A DNA stretch of 64,000 nucleotides from contig NZ_FXWJ01000003.1 in NCBI RefSeq assembly GCF_900177795.1, positions 248,001 through 312,000 on the forward strand. The letters are read 5' to 3'. Each line of letters opens with the position of its first letter. The stretch's first letter is position 1. A program made the translations under genes and the position numbers. Origin of the DNA: Plantibacter elymi (nom. nud.). Lineage in GTDB: Bacteria > Actinomycetota > Actinomycetes > Actinomycetales > Microbacteriaceae. The notes beneath the pieces were generated by a model, which was given only the letters and a program-made list of their open reading frames with translations, was not told where the DNA came from and did not search any database. This document shows, piece by piece, positions 45,533 through 55,169 of the stretch.

Positions 45533-47216
45533 GAGCACCCTCCTTGTCGTCGTCGGCCGATCGCACGGTCGGGAGTGAGCGGGTCGTCGGCGCGGTGAGC
45601 TCGTCCACGATGGTCTCGATCGCATCGTCGGGCGGCAGGCTGATGGGCGAGCGGACGATGTCCGTCCCGGGTTCGCGCGGGATGGTGAGCCGGAAGGACG
45701 AGCCGGCGGCGGGCTCAGACCAGACCTCCAGCCACCCCTCGTGCAGGACCGCGTCCTCGAGGGAGATCGCGAGTCCGAGCCCGGTGCCGCCGATGGTGCG
45801 CTTGCGCGACGGGTCCGCGCGCCAGAAGCGGTCGAACACGCGCTCGGTGGCCTCACGCGTCATGCCCTGGCCGTAGTCGCGCACCGCGATCGCGACCGAG
45901 GACTCGTTGCTGTCCACCGACACCACGATCGGTTTGCCCTCCCCGTGCTCGATGGCGTTGCCGACGAGGTTGCGCACGATCCGCCGGATGCGCCGCGGGT
46001 CCATCGGGACCGCCGAGTAGCCACCCGGTGCGACGATCCGGAGGTCCGAACCGGTCGGCTCCGCGAGCGGTCGGAGCTCCTCCACGACCTCTTCCGCGAG
46101 ATGGACGAGACTCGTCGGTTCCAGTTCGAGTTCGATGCTGCCGGCGTCGTACCGGCTGATCTCCAGGAGGTCGGCCAGCAGGATCTCGAACCGCCCGACC
46201 TGGTCGTGCAGGAGCTCGGCCGTCCGCTCGGTGGCCGGCGGGAAGGAGTCACGCTGGTCGTAGAGCACGTCACCGGCCAGGCGGATGGTCGTCAGGGGCG
46301 TGCGCAACTCGTGCGAGACGTCCGAGACGAAGCGCTGCTGCACGAGCGAGAGCTCCGCGAGTTCCTTGATCTGCTTCTGCATGCTGGCGGCCATCCCGTT
46401 GAAGGAGCGGGCCAGGATGGCGAGCTCGTCCTCGCCCTTCTCGGGCATCCGCACGTCCAGGTCGCCGCCGGCGAGACGTTGACTCGTCTCGGCGGCGAAC
46501 CGGATCGGAGTCGCGACGAAGCGGACGATGAACCACGCGGCACCACCGACGAGGATCATGAGGCCGACGCCCGCGACGAACAGGGTCCGCTGCACGAAGC
46601 CGAGCGTCTGCTCCGACTCGCTCAGGTCGTAGCCGAGGTAGATCTCGTACGACCCCGCGGTCGGCATCGAGACCATGGAACCGACGACGATGCCGGCGGT
46701 GGTCGAGCCGTCGGCGGCGGTCAGGGTCACCGACTGCCACTGGAGGGAGTCCGGGTCGGCCCGCACCGCCTCACTGAGCGCGTCCGAGATGACACCACCT
46801 CCCAGCCCCGGCGATTCGAAGCCCGGAGGTGTGACCTGGCTGGGGTCCTGTCCGGGAGCCCGGTAGGCGGCGATGAGGCTACTGCCGGAGGTCGTCTGGA
46901 GATCGGTCCGCACCGTCCCCATGAGCTGTTGGAGGGCGACGCGCTCGCTGGCGTCCGAGGCGTCGAGGATGCTCTGCGCAGACGCGATGGCGCGACCGGA
47001 GCCTCCGAGCGCCTGCTGCAGTCGGGATTGGAAGAGGTCGTTGCCGATGCTGAACGAGAGGTAGGCGCCGGTCAGGAGGATGGCGAGTCCCGAGAGGCCG
47101 ACCGTGATGGCGACCGTCCGGAACTGCAGCGAGCGCCGCCACTGCGAGCGCACCTGCTGCGGCCATCTCCGCCACAGCCGCCAGTCGGCCGCCCAGCCGG
47201 CGAGTCGGGAGGCCAT
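45525..47216 (-). CDS. mtrB: Sensor histidine kinase MtrB
   Basis: Membrane kinase of 563 residues. TM1 (about 37-57) and TM2 (about 212-232) flank an extracytoplasmic sensor domain. A HAMP domain follows (about 232-285; VRFVATPIRFAAETSQRLAG). The dimerisation domain contains SDVSHELRTPLTTIRLAGD with the phospho-acceptor His. The ATPase domain has NLVGNAIEHGEG, RDYGQGM and GGTGLGLAISLEDAVLHEGW. MtrAB controls cell-wall hydrolases, division and osmotic responses. It starts six bases after mtrA and overlaps lpqB. Confidence 0.95.
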   Translation of the reverse strand: MASRLAGWAADWRLWRRWPQQVRSQWRRSLQFRTVAITVGLSGLAILLTGAYLSFSIGNDLFQSRLQQALGGSGRAIASAQSILDASDASERVALQQLMGTVRTDLQTTSGSSLIAAYRAPGQDPSQVTPPGFESPGLGGGVISDALSEAVRADPDSLQWQSVTLTAADGSTTAGIVVGSMVSMPTAGSYEIYLGYDLSESEQTLGFVQRTLFVAGVGLMILVGGAAWFIVRFVATPIRFAAETSQRLAGGDLDVRMPEKGEDELAILARSFNGMAASMQKQIKELAELSLVQQRFVSDVSHELRTPLTTIRLAGDVLYDQRDSFPPATERTAELLHDQVGRFEILLADLLEISRYDAGSIELELEPTSLVHLAEEVVEELRPLAEPTGSDLRIVAPGGYSAVPMDPRRIRRIVRNLVGNAIEHGEGKPIVVSVDSNESSVAIAVRDYGQGMTREATERVFDRFWRADPSRKRTIGGTGLGLAISLEDAVLHEGWLEVWSEPAAGSSFRLTIPREPGTDIVRSPISLPPDDAIETIVDELTAPTTRSLPTVRSADDDKEGARG

Positions 47217-47222
47217 CTCGGA

Positions 47223-47906
47223 TCAGCCGGTGACCGCGCCGGCGCGGTACCCGACGCCACGCACCGTCATGACGATCCTCGGGTTGTCGGGGTCTTCCTC
47301 GACCTTGGCGCGAAGCCGCTGCACGTGCACGTTCACGAGTCGGGTGTCGGCCTTGTAGTGGTATCCCCAGACCTGTTCGAGCAGCATCTCGCGGGTGAAG
47401 ACCTGCTGCGGTTTGCTCGCCAGTGCGAGGAGGAGGTCGAACTCCAGCGGCGTGAGCCCGATGACCCCGTCGGCGCGACGGACCTCGTGGCCCGCGACGT
47501 CCACGGTGAGGTCGCCGATGCGGAGGGTCTCTGCGAGGTCGGCGGCCGGTGCGCGCAGCCGCGTGCGGATCCGGGCGACGAGCTCCTTCGGGTTGAACGG
47601 CTTCACCATGTAGTCGTCGGCTCCGGACTCGAGCCCCTTCACCACGTCCGCGGTGTCGGACTTCGCGGTCAGCATGATGACCGGGACGCCGGACTCCTGG
47701 CGGATCAGGCGGCAGACCTCGATCCCGTCGATCCCCGGAAGCATGAGGTCGAGGAGGACGAGGTCGGGCTTGGTGTCGCGGAACGCCTGGAGCGCGCCGC
47801 CGCCGTCCGCGCAGAACGACGGCTCGAAGCCCTCGGTGCGCAGCACGATGCCGATCATCTCGGCGAGTGCGGTGTCGTCGTCGACGACGAGAATGCGTGC
47901 GTTCAT
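47223..47906 (-). CDS. mtrA: Response regulator MtrA
   Basis: OmpR/PhoB-type response regulator of 227 residues, essential in several actinobacteria. The receiver domain (3-116) has the acidic triad in LVVDDD, phospho-acceptor Asp53 (LLDLMLPG), Thr in MLTAKSD and Lys in VKPFNPKEL. The winged helix (about 130-225) reads LTPLEFDLLLALASKPQQVF, then YHYKADTRLVNVHVQRLRAK and VRGVGYRAG. TACGCT at 47970-47975 is a candidate -10, giving a leader of about 57 bases. It is divergent from the envelope operon at 48070, which it might control. Confidence 0.96.
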   Translation of the reverse strand: MNARILVVDDDTALAEMIGIVLRTEGFEPSFCADGGGALQAFRDTKPDLVLLDLMLPGIDGIEVCRLIRQESGVPVIMLTAKSDTADVVKGLESGADDYMVKPFNPKELVARIRTRLRAPAADLAETLRIGDLTVDVAGHEVRRADGVIGLTPLEFDLLLALASKPQQVFTREMLLEQVWGYHYKADTRLVNVHVQRLRAKVEEDPDNPRIVMTVRGVGYRAGAVTG

Positions 47907-48069
47907 AGCTCCGTCTCGGGTGTGACCGGCCGGCCGCGCTGCCTGACCGGTGTCCTTACGTCTCGCCTCAGCGTAGTCGAAGTGTCCAGGAGAACCGCCG
48001 AACCGCCGGTCCCGGGCAGGCTCGGTGTGACAACATGGAGGGGTTCGAGACGGCGAGGGGGTGTTGCTG

Positions 48070-49572
48070 ATGGACACGGAACAGCGAGCCGGGGGCGAGA
48101 TGGGCGATCAGGATCCGAACCCGTGGGCGACGCCGCAGGGGCCACAGCAGCCGGTGGCGCCGGAACCGGCGACACCGCAGCCGCTGCCGCCGCAGCAGGG
48201 GTACCCACAGCAACCCGGGTATCCGCCGCTGCCGCCACAGGGATCCCCACAGCAACCCGGGTATCCGCAGCAGCAGGGATACCCGCAGCAGCCCGGGTAC
48301 CCGCAGCAGCAGGGATACCCGCAGCAGCCCGGGTATCCGGCGCAGGCGACGTACCCACAGCAGGGATACGGCCAGCAGCCGTATCCGCAACAGGTCCCGC
48401 CCCAGTACACCCAGCCGTACCCCCATGCTCAGCAAGCCGGGTACGGTACTCCTCCCTCGGCTCCGACCGCCGCCTACGACGCGAACCCGTACGCGACCGG
48501 CGCGTCCTGGGCCCCGGGTCCCCAGCAGGGATGGGCACCACCGCCGAAGCCGGGGCTCATCCCGCTCCGGCCGCTGTCCTTCAGCGACCTGTTCGGCGCC
48601 CCATTCCTCGTGCTGCGACGCAACCCGAAGGCGACGTTCGGGAGCGCCCTGCTCCTGCAGGGTCTCACCGCCGTCCTCTCCCTCGTCATCGTCGGCCTCG
48701 TCACCTGGCTCTCCCTCAGCCGGCTGTCACAGGCGGCTCCTGGCGAGGAGGACGCCATCAGCGCCGGGGCGGTCACGGCCATCATCCTGTCCTTCCTCAT
48801 CCCGGTGGCGGTCTCGATCGCCGGCAGCGCGATCCTGCAGGGCATCATCGCGCAAGAGGTCGCTCGCGGCACCCTCGGCGAGAAGCTGCCGCTCGGCGTC
48901 CTCTGGCGGCGCACGAAGGCGCGGTTCCTGCCGCTCATCGGCTACACCTTCCTCCTGATCGGTGTCGTGACGGTGTTCATCGCCGTCGCGGTGGGCCTCG
49001 GATTCGTGCTGACCGGTCTCGGCGGGACCGCGGGCGTGGCCCTGACGGTGGTCATGGGCATCGGCGCGCTGCTCGTCCTGATCGCCGCTTCCGTGTGGCT
49101 CGGGACGAAGTTCTCCCTCACACCGAGCATCATCGTCCTCGAGAACGGCAAGGTCTTCCCCTCGCTCGCTCGCTCCTGGCGCCTGACCGACGGCTATTTC
49201 TGGCGGACCTTCGGTGTCCAGTTCCTCGTCTCCTCGGTCGTCAGTGTCGCGTCGCAGGTCGTCGCGACGCCGATCAGCCTGCTCGCGAGTCTCGTCCCCG
49301 TGCTGTTCGTCGGGGTGGACTCGGAGGCGACCATGATCGTCGCCACCATCGCCGCGCAGGGCCTGTCATTGCTCGTCTCCGTCATCATCGGCGCGATCAC
49401 GGTCGTCGTCATCAGTGCAACGTCGGCGGTCATCTATGTGGACCTGCGGATGCGCAAGGAGGGGCTCGACCTCGACCTCGCGCGGTTCGTCGAGGCGCGC
49501 GCGGGCGGGCATGAGACGGTCGACAACCCCTTCGACGCCGCCGCCGCTGCCGGAGGCAAAGCGACCCGATGA
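48070..49572 (+). CDS. Membrane protein with Pro/Gln/Tyr repeats (GP-PDE membrane-domain-like)
   Basis: Protein of about 500 residues. The N-terminal 140 residues are low-complexity and probably disordered, with tandem [12 protein letters not shown] units. The C-terminal 330 residues hold about six hydrophobic segments resembling the membrane domain seen in glycerophosphoryl diester phosphodiesterase-like actinobacterial proteins ([60 protein letters not shown]). The ATG at 48070 follows GAGGGGG by eight bases. It is the first gene of a five-gene overlapping operon divergent from mtrA. A role at the envelope is likely; the activity is unknown. Confidence 0.85.
   Translation: MDTEQRAGGEMGDQDPNPWATPQGPQQPVAPEPATPQPLPPQQGYPQQPGYPPLPPQGSPQQPGYPQQQGYPQQPGYPQQQGYPQQPGYPAQATYPQQGYGQQPYPQQVPPQYTQPYPHAQQAGYGTPPSAPTAAYDANPYATGASWAPGPQQGWAPPPKPGLIPLRPLSFSDLFGAPFLVLRRNPKATFGSALLLQGLTAVLSLVIVGLVTWLSLSRLSQAAPGEEDAISAGAVTAIILSFLIPVAVSIAGSAILQGIIAQEVARGTLGEKLPLGVLWRRTKARFLPLIGYTFLLIGVVTVFIAVAVGLGFVLTGLGGTAGVALTVVMGIGALLVLIAASVWLGTKFSLTPSIIVLENGKVFPSLARSWRLTDGYFWRTFGVQFLVSSVVSVASQVVATPISLLASLVPVLFVGVDSEATMIVATIAAQGLSLLVSVIIGAITVVVISATSAVIYVDLRMRKEGLDLDLARFVEARAGGHETVDNPFDAAAAAGGKATR
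48190..48390 (+). repeat. Tandem coding repeat ([12 protein letters not shown] units)
   Basis: Units of roughly 12 codons such as CAGCAGGGATACCCGCAGCA recur four to five times in frame with small changes. The length is prone to slippage between strains. Confidence 0.75.
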
Positions 49573-50237
49573 GCCCGCTGTTCCTCGCGTCGCGCCTCGA
49601 CGTCCCGCTCGTCCCGGATGCACCGGGCGCCCGGGATCTCCTGCAGCGCGAGCTGTCGAAGCCCGAGTACCAGACAGCACAACCGTCGCTGTGGGACATC
49701 GTGTCGAAGGCGTTCTGGGACTGGGTGAACTCCCTCCGGGTGCCGGGTGAGGGCCCCTTCACCGGCCTGTTCCCGATCATCGCGATGACCGTGGTCGTCG
49801 TCGGGATCGTCATCGCGTTCATCGTGTGGGGCGTCCCCCGCCTCAACCGGCGGAGTGCCCGTCAGCTCGACCTCTTCGGCGAACGCGACGATCGGACCGC
49901 CGAGCGGTTGCGCCAGGACGCGCGGACCGCCGCCGCGGCCGGCGACTGGACCCTCGCGCTCCAGGAGCTGTACCGGGCGATCGCTCGCGGACTGTCCGAG
50001 CGGACGATCGTCGTGGTCACCCCCGGCACGACGGCGCACGGCTTCGCCGCCCGGGCAGCGGCCGCGTTCCCGCAGGACGGGCGCGCGCTCGCGGAGGCCG
50101 CGGACGTCTTCGACGCCGTCCGCTACCTCGAGGCGACGGGCACCGAGGCGCAGTACCGCGAGCTCGAAGCGCTCGACGCCCGGCTCTCCGCCGCCGCGCC
50201 GCGGCTCCTCGCCGACCCCGAGGAGCTGGTCCGGTGA
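49569..50237 (+). CDS. DUF4129 domain-containing membrane protein
   Basis: Protein of 222 residues. One membrane segment ([21 protein letters not shown], about 63-85) is followed by a cytoplasmic DUF4129 domain (about 100-215; [40 protein letters not shown]). DUF4129 proteins regularly sit with MoxR ATPases and DUF58 proteins, and their C-terminal module is thought to mediate protein contacts. It overlaps the upstream stop by four bases (ATGA), so it is translationally coupled. Confidence 0.88.
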   Translation: MSPLFLASRLDVPLVPDAPGARDLLQRELSKPEYQTAQPSLWDIVSKAFWDWVNSLRVPGEGPFTGLFPIIAMTVVVVGIVIAFIVWGVPRLNRRSARQLDLFGERDDRTAERLRQDARTAAAAGDWTLALQELYRAIARGLSERTIVVVTPGTTAHGFAARAAAAFPQDGRALAEAADVFDAVRYLEATGTEAQYRELEALDARLSAAAPRLLADPEELVR

Positions 50238-51451
50238 CGCTCGCGACGAAGCCCACGATGCAGCGGGAGCCCGAGCCCGACGTCGCCACACCACGGCTGC
50301 GGACCCGGCTGCGACGGAACCGGTTCTGGATCATCGCGGCGGTCTTCGCGGTCGGGATCGCCCTCGTGCTCATGTTCGCGACGCGAGGCGCGTCGATCGA
50401 CGCGGCGCTGCTCAGCCCGGGCAACCAGACCCCGAACGGTGGTCGCGCGCTCGCGCAGGTGCTCCGCCAGGAGGGCGTCACCGTGACGGAGACCACCACG
50501 CTCGACGCAACGCTCGAGGCGGTCGAGGACACCGACAGCACCGTCCTCCTGTTCGATCCCAGCGGACTGCTCGACGCCTCGCAGCTCGAGCGGTTGGGCG
50601 ACGCCGACGCCCGACTCGTCGTCGTCACGCCCCGGGCCGCAGCACTCCGCACCCTGTTCCCCGGCGTCTCGTTCGCGGGCAGCTCGGACTCCGCCGACGT
50701 CCTGTCGTCCGACTGCGGCGATCCCACCGCCGAGCGGGCGGGGACGGTCACCGGTGGCTGGACGCTGTACACGACCACCGACGCCGACGCCGAGGGCTGT
50801 TTCACCGCCGACAGCGGAGGGAGCGCGGTCGTGACGAAGGCGGACGGCGCACGGGTGCTGCTCGGCTCGGCCGACGCCCTGACGAACGACGTCGTCGACC
50901 GGGCGGGGAACGCCGCCCTGGCGCTCGGCCTGCTCGGCTCCACCGAGCAGTTGGTCTGGTACCTGCCGAGCCTCGCCGACGTGCCCGTCACCGGTCCCCC
51001 GAGCCTCGACGAGCTGACGCCGAGCTGGGTCGCCGGAGTCACCGGCACCGTGGTCGTCACGGCGATCCTGGCCATGTTCTGGCGCGGGCGCCGATTCGGC
51101 CCGCTCGTCATCGAGGACCTGCCCGTCGCGGTCCGCGCGAGCGAGACGATGGAGGGGCGCGCACGCCTCTACCAGCGGTCCGGCAACCGTCAGCGGGCGC
51201 TCGACGCGCTGCGGATCGGCACCGTGTCCCGCCTCGCGGTCGCCGCAGGCCTCTCCCGCCATGCCTCGGTCGTCGAGGTCGCCGGCACGGTCGCCGGACT
51301 CACCGGACTCGACCCTCGGCACGTGCGATCCGTCCTGCTCGACGCCGTACCGTCGAGCGACGCCGACCTCGTCTCCCTGTCCGATCACCTGCTCGATCTC
51401 GAAGCCGCCGTCGCGCGCGCCACGGACCTCACCGGAAGGAACCATCCATGA
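50234..51451 (+). CDS. DUF4350 domain-containing membrane protein
   Basis: Protein of 405 residues. An N-terminal membrane segment (FWIIAAVFAVGIALVLMFA, about 32-50) and a second one near 275-290 enclose an extracytoplasmic DUF4350 domain with a glutamine-amidotransferase-like fold (NGGRALAQVLRQEGVTVTET, LVVVTPRAAALRTLFP). A cytoplasmic C-terminal tail of about 115 residues follows. The GTG start overlaps the upstream stop (GTGA). Function is unknown; it is always found with MoxR/DUF58-type genes in Actinobacteria as far as I recall. Confidence 0.87.
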   Translation: MTLATKPTMQREPEPDVATPRLRTRLRRNRFWIIAAVFAVGIALVLMFATRGASIDAALLSPGNQTPNGGRALAQVLRQEGVTVTETTTLDATLEAVEDTDSTVLLFDPSGLLDASQLERLGDADARLVVVTPRAAALRTLFPGVSFAGSSDSADVLSSDCGDPTAERAGTVTGGWTLYTTTDADAEGCFTADSGGSAVVTKADGARVLLGSADALTNDVVDRAGNAALALGLLGSTEQLVWYLPSLADVPVTGPPSLDELTPSWVAGVTGTVVVTAILAMFWRGRRFGPLVIEDLPVAVRASETMEGRARLYQRSGNRQRALDALRIGTVSRLAVAAGLSRHASVVEVAGTVAGLTGLDPRHVRSVLLDAVPSSDADLVSLSDHLLDLEAAVARATDLTGRNHP

Positions 51452-52437
51452 CCGACGCCCCCGTGCCAGGATCCACCACACCGAACCCCGACGACCTCCG
51501 GCGAGCACTCGCCCAGGTCCGCGTCGAGGTCGGCAAGGCCGTCGTGGGTCAGGACGCCGCCGTCACCGGGCTCGTCATCGCGCTCCTCGCCAAGGGCCAC
51601 GCGCTCCTCGAGGGTGTGCCCGGCGTCGCGAAGACGCTCCTCGTCCGCTCGCTCAGCCACGCGCTCAGTCTGGACACGAAGCGCGTGCAGTTCACGCCCG
51701 ACCTCATGCCCGGCGACGTCACGGGCTCGCTCGTCTACGACGCCAAGACCGGCGAGTTCGAGTTCCGCGAGGGCCCGGTGTTCACGAACATCCTGCTGGC
51801 CGACGAGATCAACCGCACACCCCCCAAGACCCAGTCCGCCCTGCTGGAGGCGATGGAGGAGCGCCAGGTCAGCGTCGACGGCCGTTCGCTCCCGCTCCCG
51901 GACCCGTTCATCGTGGCCGCCACGCAGAACCCGATCGAGTACGAGGGCACCTACACGCTCCCCGAGGCGCAGCTCGACCGCTTCCTGCTGAAGCTCGTCC
52001 TCGACGTGCCCGAACGCGACGTCGAGGTGGAGGTGCTCCGACGGCATTCCGCCGGGTTCAGCCCGCGCGACCTCACGGCTGCGGGTGTCAGGCCGGTCAT
52101 GGGCGCAGCCGATCTGCGGGCGGCGCAGCTCGAGGTCGGACGCGTGGGCGCCAGCGCCGACGTCCTCGCCTACATCGTCGACCTCGCGCGCGCCACGCGG
52201 CGCAGTCCGTCCGTCCGACTCGGCGTCAGCCCCCGAGGGACGACCGCCCTCCTCGCGTCGGCGAAGGCCTGGGCCTGGCTGAGCGGTTACCAGTCGATCA
52301 CCCCCGACCACGTGCAGACGATGGTCCTGCCGGTGTGGCGCCACCGCATGCAGCTGCGGCCCGAGGCCGAGCTCGAGGGTGTCTCGGTCGACGCGATCCT
52401 GCGCTCGATCATGCAGCAGGTGCAGGTGCCCATCTAG
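51448..52437 (+). CDS. MoxR family AAA+ ATPase
   Basis: ATPase of 329 residues with probable chaperone-like activity. It shows Walker A GVPGVAKTLLV (near residue 56), Walker B LLADEINRTPPKTQSALLEA, MEERQVSVDG and the sensor-1 region VAATQNPIEYEGTYTLPEAQ. The C-terminal lid has VSPRGTTALLASAKAWA. MoxR proteins typically activate or assemble complexes containing von Willebrand A or DUF58 partners, here the next gene. The ATG overlaps the DUF4350 stop (ATGA). Confidence 0.94.
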   Translation: MTDAPVPGSTTPNPDDLRRALAQVRVEVGKAVVGQDAAVTGLVIALLAKGHALLEGVPGVAKTLLVRSLSHALSLDTKRVQFTPDLMPGDVTGSLVYDAKTGEFEFREGPVFTNILLADEINRTPPKTQSALLEAMEERQVSVDGRSLPLPDPFIVAATQNPIEYEGTYTLPEAQLDRFLLKLVLDVPERDVEVEVLRRHSAGFSPRDLTAAGVRPVMGAADLRAAQLEVGRVGASADVLAYIVDLARATRRSPSVRLGVSPRGTTALLASAKAWAWLSGYQSITPDHVQTMVLPVWRHRMQLRPEAELEGVSVDAILRSIMQQVQVPI

Positions 52438-53745
52438 ATGGCGGTCACCGGGAGGTTCGTCGCGCTCGTCGCGTTCGGCGTCGTGCCGATCGTGGTGCTC
52501 GGCGTGCTCACGGGCGACGCCGCTCCGGCGTTCATCGCCTGGCTCGTCCTCGCCGCCGCGCTCGGAGCGCTCGACCTCGTGGTCGCGGGTTCGCCGAGGG
52601 ACGTCGTCCTGCAGCGGCAGCTGCCGTCCCGAGTCAGGCTCGGTGACTCGGCGACGAGCACCCTCTTCCTCACCAACCGCGGACGCCGCCGTGTCCGGGC
52701 GCTGGTGCGCGATGCCTGGCAGCCGTCCGCCGGTGCGCCCGCCGAGCGGCTCCGCGTCGACCTCCCACCGGGCGAGCGACGGAGCGTCAGCCTGGTGCTC
52801 ACCCCGTTCCGCCGCGGCGAGCGGCGGGTGTCCCAGGTCACGGTGCGGTCCTTCGGTCCGCTCGGTCTCCTGGCACGACAGGCGACGCTGAACAGCGCCG
52901 GGCACCTCCGGGTCCTGCCGGCGTTCGCCTCGCGGAAGCACCTCCCGAGTCGGATCGCACGCCTCCGTGAACTCGACGGCGCGACGAGCGTCATGGTCCG
53001 CGGTCAGGGCACCGAGTTCGACTCCCTGCGCGAATACGTGCGGGGCGACGACGTCCGGTCGATCGACTGGCGTGCCACGGCACGACGGGGTGACGTCATG
53101 ATCCGCACCTGGCGGCCCGAGCGCGACCGCCGGGTCGTCATCGTCACCGACACCGGCCGCACCTCCGCCGCCCGCATCGCCGACGAGCCGCGCATCGACA
53201 CCGCGTTCGAAGCCGCGCTCCTCCTGGCCGCGCTCGCCACGCGAGCCGGGGACCGCATCGACTATCTCGCCTACGACCGCCGGGTGCGTGGTCGCGTCCA
53301 GGGGGCGACCGGCGCCGAACTGCTGTCCAGGATGGTCGACGCGATGGCGCTCGTCGACCCGGAACTCATCGAGACCGACTGGGACGCCGTCCCCGGCCAG
53401 GTCAGGCAGATCACGAACCAGCGCGCCCTCGTCGTCCTGCAGACCTCGATCGACGCCCCCGGGGCCGCGCGCGGGCTCCTCGCCGTCCTCCCCCAGCTCA
53501 CGCAGCGCCACACGGTGGTCGTGACGAGCGTCGTCGACCCGGCGACCCTCGAGGCCACGCGCGACCGCGGCGACCGCGAGACCGTCTACCGCGCCGCTGC
53601 GGCCGAACGCGCCCTGCTGGACATCGAACGCGTGTCGGCGGCGATCAGACAGCTCGGGGCCGACGTCGTCACCGGCTCACCCGAGACCCTGCCCCCGGCG
53701 CTCGCCGACGCCTACATCGCGCTCAAGGCCTCCGGTCGGCTCTAG
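52438..53745 (+). CDS. DUF58 domain-containing protein
   Basis: Protein of 435 residues beginning directly after the moxR stop. Two N-terminal membrane segments (about 8-45) precede a beta-rich region, then the DUF58 signature near residue 195-230: LREYVRGDDVRSIDWRATAR, then RTWRPERDRRVVIVTDTGR, leading into a vWA-like fold. DUF58 proteins are the usual partners of MoxR ATPases and have been tied to envelope stress and cell shape. Last gene of the operon; the neighbour beyond is convergent. Confidence 0.92.
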   Translation: MAVTGRFVALVAFGVVPIVVLGVLTGDAAPAFIAWLVLAAALGALDLVVAGSPRDVVLQRQLPSRVRLGDSATSTLFLTNRGRRRVRALVRDAWQPSAGAPAERLRVDLPPGERRSVSLVLTPFRRGERRVSQVTVRSFGPLGLLARQATLNSAGHLRVLPAFASRKHLPSRIARLRELDGATSVMVRGQGTEFDSLREYVRGDDVRSIDWRATARRGDVMIRTWRPERDRRVVIVTDTGRTSAARIADEPRIDTAFEAALLLAALATRAGDRIDYLAYDRRVRGRVQGATGAELLSRMVDAMALVDPELIETDWDAVPGQVRQITNQRALVVLQTSIDAPGAARGLLAVLPQLTQRHTVVVTSVVDPATLEATRDRGDRETVYRAAAAERALLDIERVSAAIRQLGADVVTGSPETLPPALADAYIALKASGRL

Positions 53746-53805
53746 CCCGATCCGTCGCCGATCGATCGGCTTCCTCCGCGTGCCGGACGGAACCGGATCG
53801 ACGGG

Positions 53806-54672
53806 TCAGCGGCCCTTGCGCTTCTTGCGGCGTTCCCGGGCGAGCTCCTCCTGTTTGGCCTTGCGCGCGGCGAGCTGGGCGCCTCGGCTCGTCCCGGCGG
53901 CGGTGCCCTGGGTCGAACCGGCCTTCGGCTTCTTCCGTCGTCTCGCGGCCTGCTGCGGTGCAGGAGCGGCGGCCTGCTCGGTCGGGGCGGACCGTCGCGA
54001 ACTGTTGGCCGTGCGTCCGCGCACGATGCCGATGAACTCCTCCACGGCTTCGTCCTCGCGGTCCTGCGGCCAGACCAGCACGACCGGGATCGATGGAAGA
54101 TCGGCGATCGGACGGTACTCCACGTCCTTCCGCTGATGCAGTCGCGCGACCGACTGCGGGACCACGACGATACCGACCTCGGACGCGGCCAGTTCGACCG
54201 CCACCTCCGGGTCGTCGGTCAACGGGGCCGCCGGGGCGTCGAACCCGAGCACGGCGGCACGTTCAGCCCACTCGAGGACGAGCGGCGTCATGATCAGCTG
54301 CTCGTCGGCGAGCGCGGCCATCCCGACCGTGTCCTCGACTCCGAGGGCAGCGCCCTTGGCGAAGACGACGACGGGGAGCTCCTCGAACAGGGCGATCGTG
54401 TTCAGCCCGTCCTGGTCGATCGGGACCCGGGCGAGCACGACGTCCGCCGCACCGGAGGCCAGGACCGCTCGCTGCTCGTCGAGGTCCACTCGGATCAGGC
54501 GGAGTTCGTCGTCCGGCCGGCGCTCGCTCCAGATGCGCGCCCACTTCCCCGGGTTCACGCCGCGCGCGTAGGCGACGGTCAGCGCCGGCGGCACGATCTC
54601 CGGCACCGTGTCGGCATCGATCCCGTCGTCGCCGACCTCGATCCCGTCGACCTGGTCGTCCTGCCTGTCCAT
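53806..54672 (-). CDS. LysR-type substrate-binding domain protein without HTH
   Basis: Protein of 288 residues. Residues 28-205 form a periplasmic-binding-like LysR effector domain (LTVAYARGVNPGKWARIW, VVLARVPIDQDGLNTIALFE, VELAASEVGIVVVPQS), but no winged helix-turn-helix precedes it. The acidic N-terminus (DDQVDGIEVGDDGIDAD) is short. The C-terminal 70 residues are Ala/Lys/Arg-rich (RRRKKPKAGS, ending ERRKKRKGR), possibly a nucleic-acid-binding tail. GGAGG lies five bases before the ATG. It is divergent from the DUF5997 gene, a pairing I have seen in other actinobacteria. Function unknown. Confidence 0.85.
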   Translation of the reverse strand: MDRQDDQVDGIEVGDDGIDADTVPEIVPPALTVAYARGVNPGKWARIWSERRPDDELRLIRVDLDEQRAVLASGAADVVLARVPIDQDGLNTIALFEELPVVVFAKGAALGVEDTVGMAALADEQLIMTPLVLEWAERAAVLGFDAPAAPLTDDPEVAVELAASEVGIVVVPQSVARLHQRKDVEYRPIADLPSIPVVLVWPQDREDEAVEEFIGIVRGRTANSSRRSAPTEQAAAPAPQQAARRRKKPKAGSTQGTAAGTSRGAQLAARKAKQEELARERRKKRKGR

Positions 54673-54770
54673 CGAAGCCTCCACTGCTCGGCTTGCCACA
54701 CTACTGCAGCTCAGTCGACGGGTGATCCGGCTGGTTGGGCGAGGACACCGCAGCGAGGTACGCTGAGCGG

Positions 54771-55166
54771 ATGGGTGCGAGCGAACAGATCATGAAACCG
54801 GCGACCGCGGCGAAGAAGCTCGGGGTCTACCTGCCGGCGACCCCGGCGTCGTTCCAGGAGGAGCCGATCACGCGGTCGGCGTTCCTCGAACTGCAGGCGA
54901 ACCCGGCGGACTGGCTCGTCGAGCTCCGCAAGAACGGACCGCACCCGCGCGACGTCGTCGCCCGCAAGCTGGGCGTGTCGACCTCCGGTCTGGCTCGCGC
55001 CGAGATCACCGAGGCGTTGACCACCGAGCAGATCCAGGAGCTCCTCCGCACGCTGCCCGCCTGGCTCGTGCAGGAGCGCGCCGTCCACGCCGAGGTGAAC
55101 GCGGAGAACGCCCGGGTCAACGCCAGGAACGCCGAGCGTCGCGCACGATCCGAAGCCGGCGAGTAG
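54771..55166 (+). CDS. DUF5997 family protein
   Basis: Small soluble protein of 131 residues. The core (MKPATAAKKLGVYLPATPAS, ITRSAFLELQANPADWLVEL, RKNGPHPRDVVARKLGVSTS, GLARAEITEALT) looks helical and contains an HTH-like stretch around VVARKLGVSTSGLARA. The C-terminus is a charged helix with repeated Asn-Ala (NAENARVNARNAERRARSE). It is divergent from the HTH-less LysR effector domain, so the two may together form a regulator. TACGCT (54759-54764) lies six bases before the ATG: leaderless. Confidence 0.8.
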   Translation: MGASEQIMKPATAAKKLGVYLPATPASFQEEPITRSAFLELQANPADWLVELRKNGPHPRDVVARKLGVSTSGLARAEITEALTTEQIQELLRTLPAWLVQERAVHAEVNAENARVNARNAERRARSEAGE

Positions 55167-55169
55167 CCG

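Noticed and set aside
53748-53800. CGATCCG/CGGATCG inverted repeat as terminator after the DUF58 gene
   Set aside because: Seven-base arms with a 39-base loop are too weak to call.
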